A stretch of 8,886 bases of DNA from NCBI GenBank assembly GCA_012842645.1, contig DUSJ01000212.1, forward strand, positions 1 to 8,886, given 5' to 3'. The position numbers were made by a program, and so were the translations under genes. This DNA comes from Clostridiaceae bacterium (GTDB lineage: Bacteria; Bacillota; Clostridia; DSM-8532). A model generated the notes under the pieces. That model worked only from the letters and a program-made list of their open reading frames with translations, was not told the DNA's origin and did not search any database. Of this stretch, positions 7,079 to 8,886 are shown piece after piece. How positions within the stretch are numbered: the first letter of the stretch is position 1; each line of letters starts with the position of its first letter.

Positions 7079-7147
7079 AGGCAAACGCCTTTGTTTACAT
7101 AATACTTTATATGCTCATGCCGGTCTAATGTTTCCAGCTGTTACTCG

Positions 7148-8323
7148 TTATCCGTTACTCATTCGTGCCATGGCCTTACTGATGTTGTCGGTGTTGCCGA
7201 AAGCGGTCAGGCGGAAAAAGCCTTCGCCGTTGTTTCCGAATCCCGCTCCCGGAGTGCCGACAATGTTGTAATTATGAAGGAGGTAATCGAAATATTCCCA
7301 TGATGACATATTATCAGGGCATTTGAGCCAGATATACGGAGAGTTGGTGCCTCCCGCAAACCAGATGCCGAGCTTGCTCAGGGTTTCTGTTATAATACGC
7401 GCGTTGTTCATGTAATAGCGGATGCTTTCCCTGACCTGGGACAGCCCGGGCTCGGAGAATACCGCCTCAGCGCCTCTCTGCACGATGTACGGAACCCCGT
7501 TGAACTTGGTTGTCTGTCGTCTCAGCCACAGCCTGTTAAGAGAGGAATTCTGCCTTACCAGCTCATGAGGCACAACAGTGTAACCGCAGCGGGTCCCTGT
7601 AAATCCTGCTGTTTTGGACAGCGAGCAGAACTCAATCGCGCATTTTTTGGCCCCGGGTACCTGGTAGATGCTTGCAGGAAGGTTCTTGTCCTGTATATAC
7701 GCTTCGTAAGCGCTGTCGAACAGGATGACCGCATCCCTTTCCAGGGCCCAGTCCACCCAAATCTTCAGCTGTTCCTTCGTATAAACAGCCCCCGTGGGAT
7801 TGTTCGGCGAACAGATATATACTATATCTCCTTCCGTCGAATTGTCGGGCAGGGGCAGGAAATTGTTATCTTCATTTCCGTTTATGAAATTTATCCTGCG
7901 CCCGGCCATCACGTTGGTATCCACATATACGGGATATACCGGATCAGGGACAAGCACCGTGTTGTCCGTATCGAATATGTCAAGGATATTGCTGACGTCG
8001 CTCTTGGCGCCGTCACTTATGAAAACCTCATTTTCGTCAAGTGAGACGCCTTTTTCTTCATAGTAGCCGCATACAGCCCTTCTTAAAAAGGCATATCCCT
8101 GGTACTCGCCATAGCCTTTGAACGTCTCGGCATTACCCATTTCGGCAACTGCCTTTTGCATGGCTTCTATAACGGCAGGCGCAAGGGGAAGGGTCACATC
8201 CCCAATTCCAAGGCGGATTAATTCCTTATCAGGATTGCTTTCCCTGTATTCACTGACCTTTTTGTCTATCAGCGCAAAAAGATAACTGTCCTTCAGATTC
8301 ATGAAATTACCGTTAATTTTCAT
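7148..8323 (-). CDS. dapL: LL-diaminopimelate aminotransferase
   Basis: DapL makes LL-diaminopimelate directly from tetrahydrodipicolinate and glutamate (EC 2.6.1.83), by-passing the succinylated or acetylated intermediates of the DapD/DapE routes, and so feeds lysine and peptidoglycan synthesis. It is a fold-type I PLP enzyme. Family hallmarks are SYLFALID near the N-terminus, LGIGDVT (38-44), SDGAKSDV (103-110), [10 protein letters not shown] (127-136), [10 protein letters not shown] (171-180), FDSAYEAY (202-209), the PLP lysine K237 in [15 protein letters not shown], and the carboxylate-binding arginine R371 in FRLTAFG. At 391 residues it is slightly shorter than the usual 400-410, with no motif missing. 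The ATG at 8323 is preceded by GGAGGT (8330-8335), which lies inside pyrG, and overlaps the pyrG stop codon as ATGA, so the two genes are probably translationally coupled. The loop [10 protein letters not shown] differs slightly from the common GYGPEQGY. Class is firm; the name rests on the DapL-specific motifs. Confidence 0.93.
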   Translation of the reverse strand: MKINGNFMNLKDSYLFALIDKKVSEYRESNPDKELIRLGIGDVTLPLAPAVIEAMQKAVAEMGNAETFKGYGEYQGYAFLRRAVCGYYEEKGVSLDENEVFISDGAKSDVSNILDIFDTDNTVLVPDPVYPVYVDTNVMAGRRINFINGNEDNNFLPLPDNSTEGDIVYICSPNNPTGAVYTKEQLKIWVDWALERDAVILFDSAYEAYIQDKNLPASIYQVPGAKKCAIEFCSLSKTAGFTGTRCGYTVVPHELVRQNSSLNRLWLRRQTTKFNGVPYIVQRGAEAVFSEPGLSQVRESIRYYMNNARIITETLSKLGIWFAGGTNSPYIWLKCPDNMSSWEYFDYLLHNYNIVGTPGAGFGNNGEGFFRLTAFGNTDNISKAMARMSNG

Positions 8324-8886
8324 TGCGATACCTCCAAAGCAGCCTTCACAAGCCCAAGAAACAGCGGATGCGGTTTATTGGGACGGCTTTTGAATTCGGG
8401 ATGATACTGAACTCCTATGAAAAAGCGATGATCGGGAAGCTCGATAGCCTCAACCAGCTGCCCGTTGGGCGATGTCCCGCTGATAACCAGCCCATTTCTT
8501 GTCATGACTTCCCTGTATGCATTGTTGAACTCGTACCTGTGCCTGTGCCTTTCGCTGATCATATCCTGTCCATATAAAACATGGAGCCTTGAACCGTTTT
8601 TTATACTGCAGGGGTATGCGCCCAGGCGCATGGTTCCTCCCTTGCGTGAAATACCTATCTGGTTCTCCATAAGGTCAATGACCGGATGTTTGCATGACGG
8701 GTTGAACTCAGACGAGTTTGCATCATCCATTCCGCAGACATTGCGTGCGAACTCTATCACAGTAACCTGCATTCCAAGGCAGATTCCCAGGAGCGGAACA
8801 TCATTTTCCCTGGCATACTGGCATGCGATAATCTTTCCTTCGATCCCCCTGTCGCCGAAGCCGCCGGGAATTATGATGCCGTCTGC
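8320..8886 (-). CDS. pyrG: CTP synthase, C-terminal glutaminase domain (cut by window edge)
   Basis: CTP synthase aminates UTP to CTP with ATP and ammonia from glutamine. Only the last 188 residues are in the window; the frame stays open to base 8886, so the N-terminal synthetase domain lies beyond the right edge. The visible part is a class I glutamine amidotransferase: [14 protein letters not shown] near its beginning, the nucleophile cysteine in GICLGMQ (visible residue 36), the conserved RHRHRYEFN (about 113-121), and the catalytic histidine and glutamate in QYHPEF (162 and 164). The spacing and motifs are those of PyrG rather than GuaA, CarA or TrpG: the GDRG loop and the HRHRYE stretch are specific. 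The TGA stop overlaps the dapL start by four bases. The product should be functional if the missing half is normal. Confidence 0.95.
   Translation of the reverse strand, partial: ADGIIIPGGFGDRGIEGKIIACQYARENDVPLLGICLGMQVTVIEFARNVCGMDDANSSEFNPSCKHPVIDLMENQIGISRKGGTMRLGAYPCSIKNGSRLHVLYGQDMISERHRHRYEFNNAYREVMTRNGLVISGTSPNGQLVEAIELPDHRFFIGVQYHPEFKSRPNKPHPLFLGLVKAALEVSQ

Noticed and set aside
7004..7084. A 27-residue N-terminal extension of AsnB from the in-frame ATG at 7084
   Set aside because: AsnB needs cysteine directly after the first methionine; the ATG at 7003 provides it and has its own ribosome binding site.
7004..7147. A T-box riboswitch controlling asnB
   Set aside because: No AGGGTGG-type T-box sequence or downstream terminator helix is present in the leader.

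Overview
The window looks like the chromosome of a Gram-positive, low-to-moderate GC anaerobe of the Clostridia type. This is inference from gene content: an LL-diaminopimelate aminotransferase (DapL) route to lysine and peptidoglycan, a lipoprotein with leucine-rich repeats plus a DUF5050-like propeller, strong GGAGG-type ribosome binding sites, and a macro domain fused to an XRE-like helical domain. No tRNA, rRNA, CRISPR array, transposase or phage gene is visible. No named species can be supported.

Layout, left to right. (1) On the + strand, the C-terminal part of an FtsX/MacB-type ABC transporter permease enters from the left edge and ends at 1124. Everything after it is on the - strand, so the permease converges with the next gene, with only 6 bases between the two stop codons. 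(2) In transcription order from the right edge, the - strand reads: pyrG (CTP synthase, only the C-terminal glutaminase domain is inside the window), dapL (overlapping pyrG by the 4-base ATGA), asnB (glutamine-hydrolysing asparagine synthetase), a secreted LRR/DUF5050 lipoprotein, a macro-domain/HTH-like fusion protein, and a small von Willebrand factor A (vWA) domain protein.

The right half is housekeeping metabolism. PyrG and AsnB are both glutamine amidotransferases, and DapL and AsnB both feed from the aspartate/glutamate nitrogen pool. pyrG and dapL are almost certainly cotranscribed and translationally coupled. asnB follows after a 144-base leader, and the LRR gene has its own plausible sigma-A promoter. 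The left half is accessory in character: a surface-exposed LRR lipoprotein, an ADP-ribose-binding macro protein with a putative DNA- or protein-binding tail, and a cytoplasmic MIDAS-containing vWA protein. Gaps of 83 to 107 bases between them carry small inverted repeats and a GGGGAC-type direct repeat.

The most notable points are the macro/XRE-like fusion next to a lone vWA gene, with a cysteine where MacroD-type hydrolases carry their catalytic aspartate; an 8-bp inverted repeat that covers the vWA ribosome binding site; and a degenerate repeat element directly after the LRR stop codon. I do not see strong evidence for a wholly new system; the macro-vWA pair is the best candidate for follow-up.
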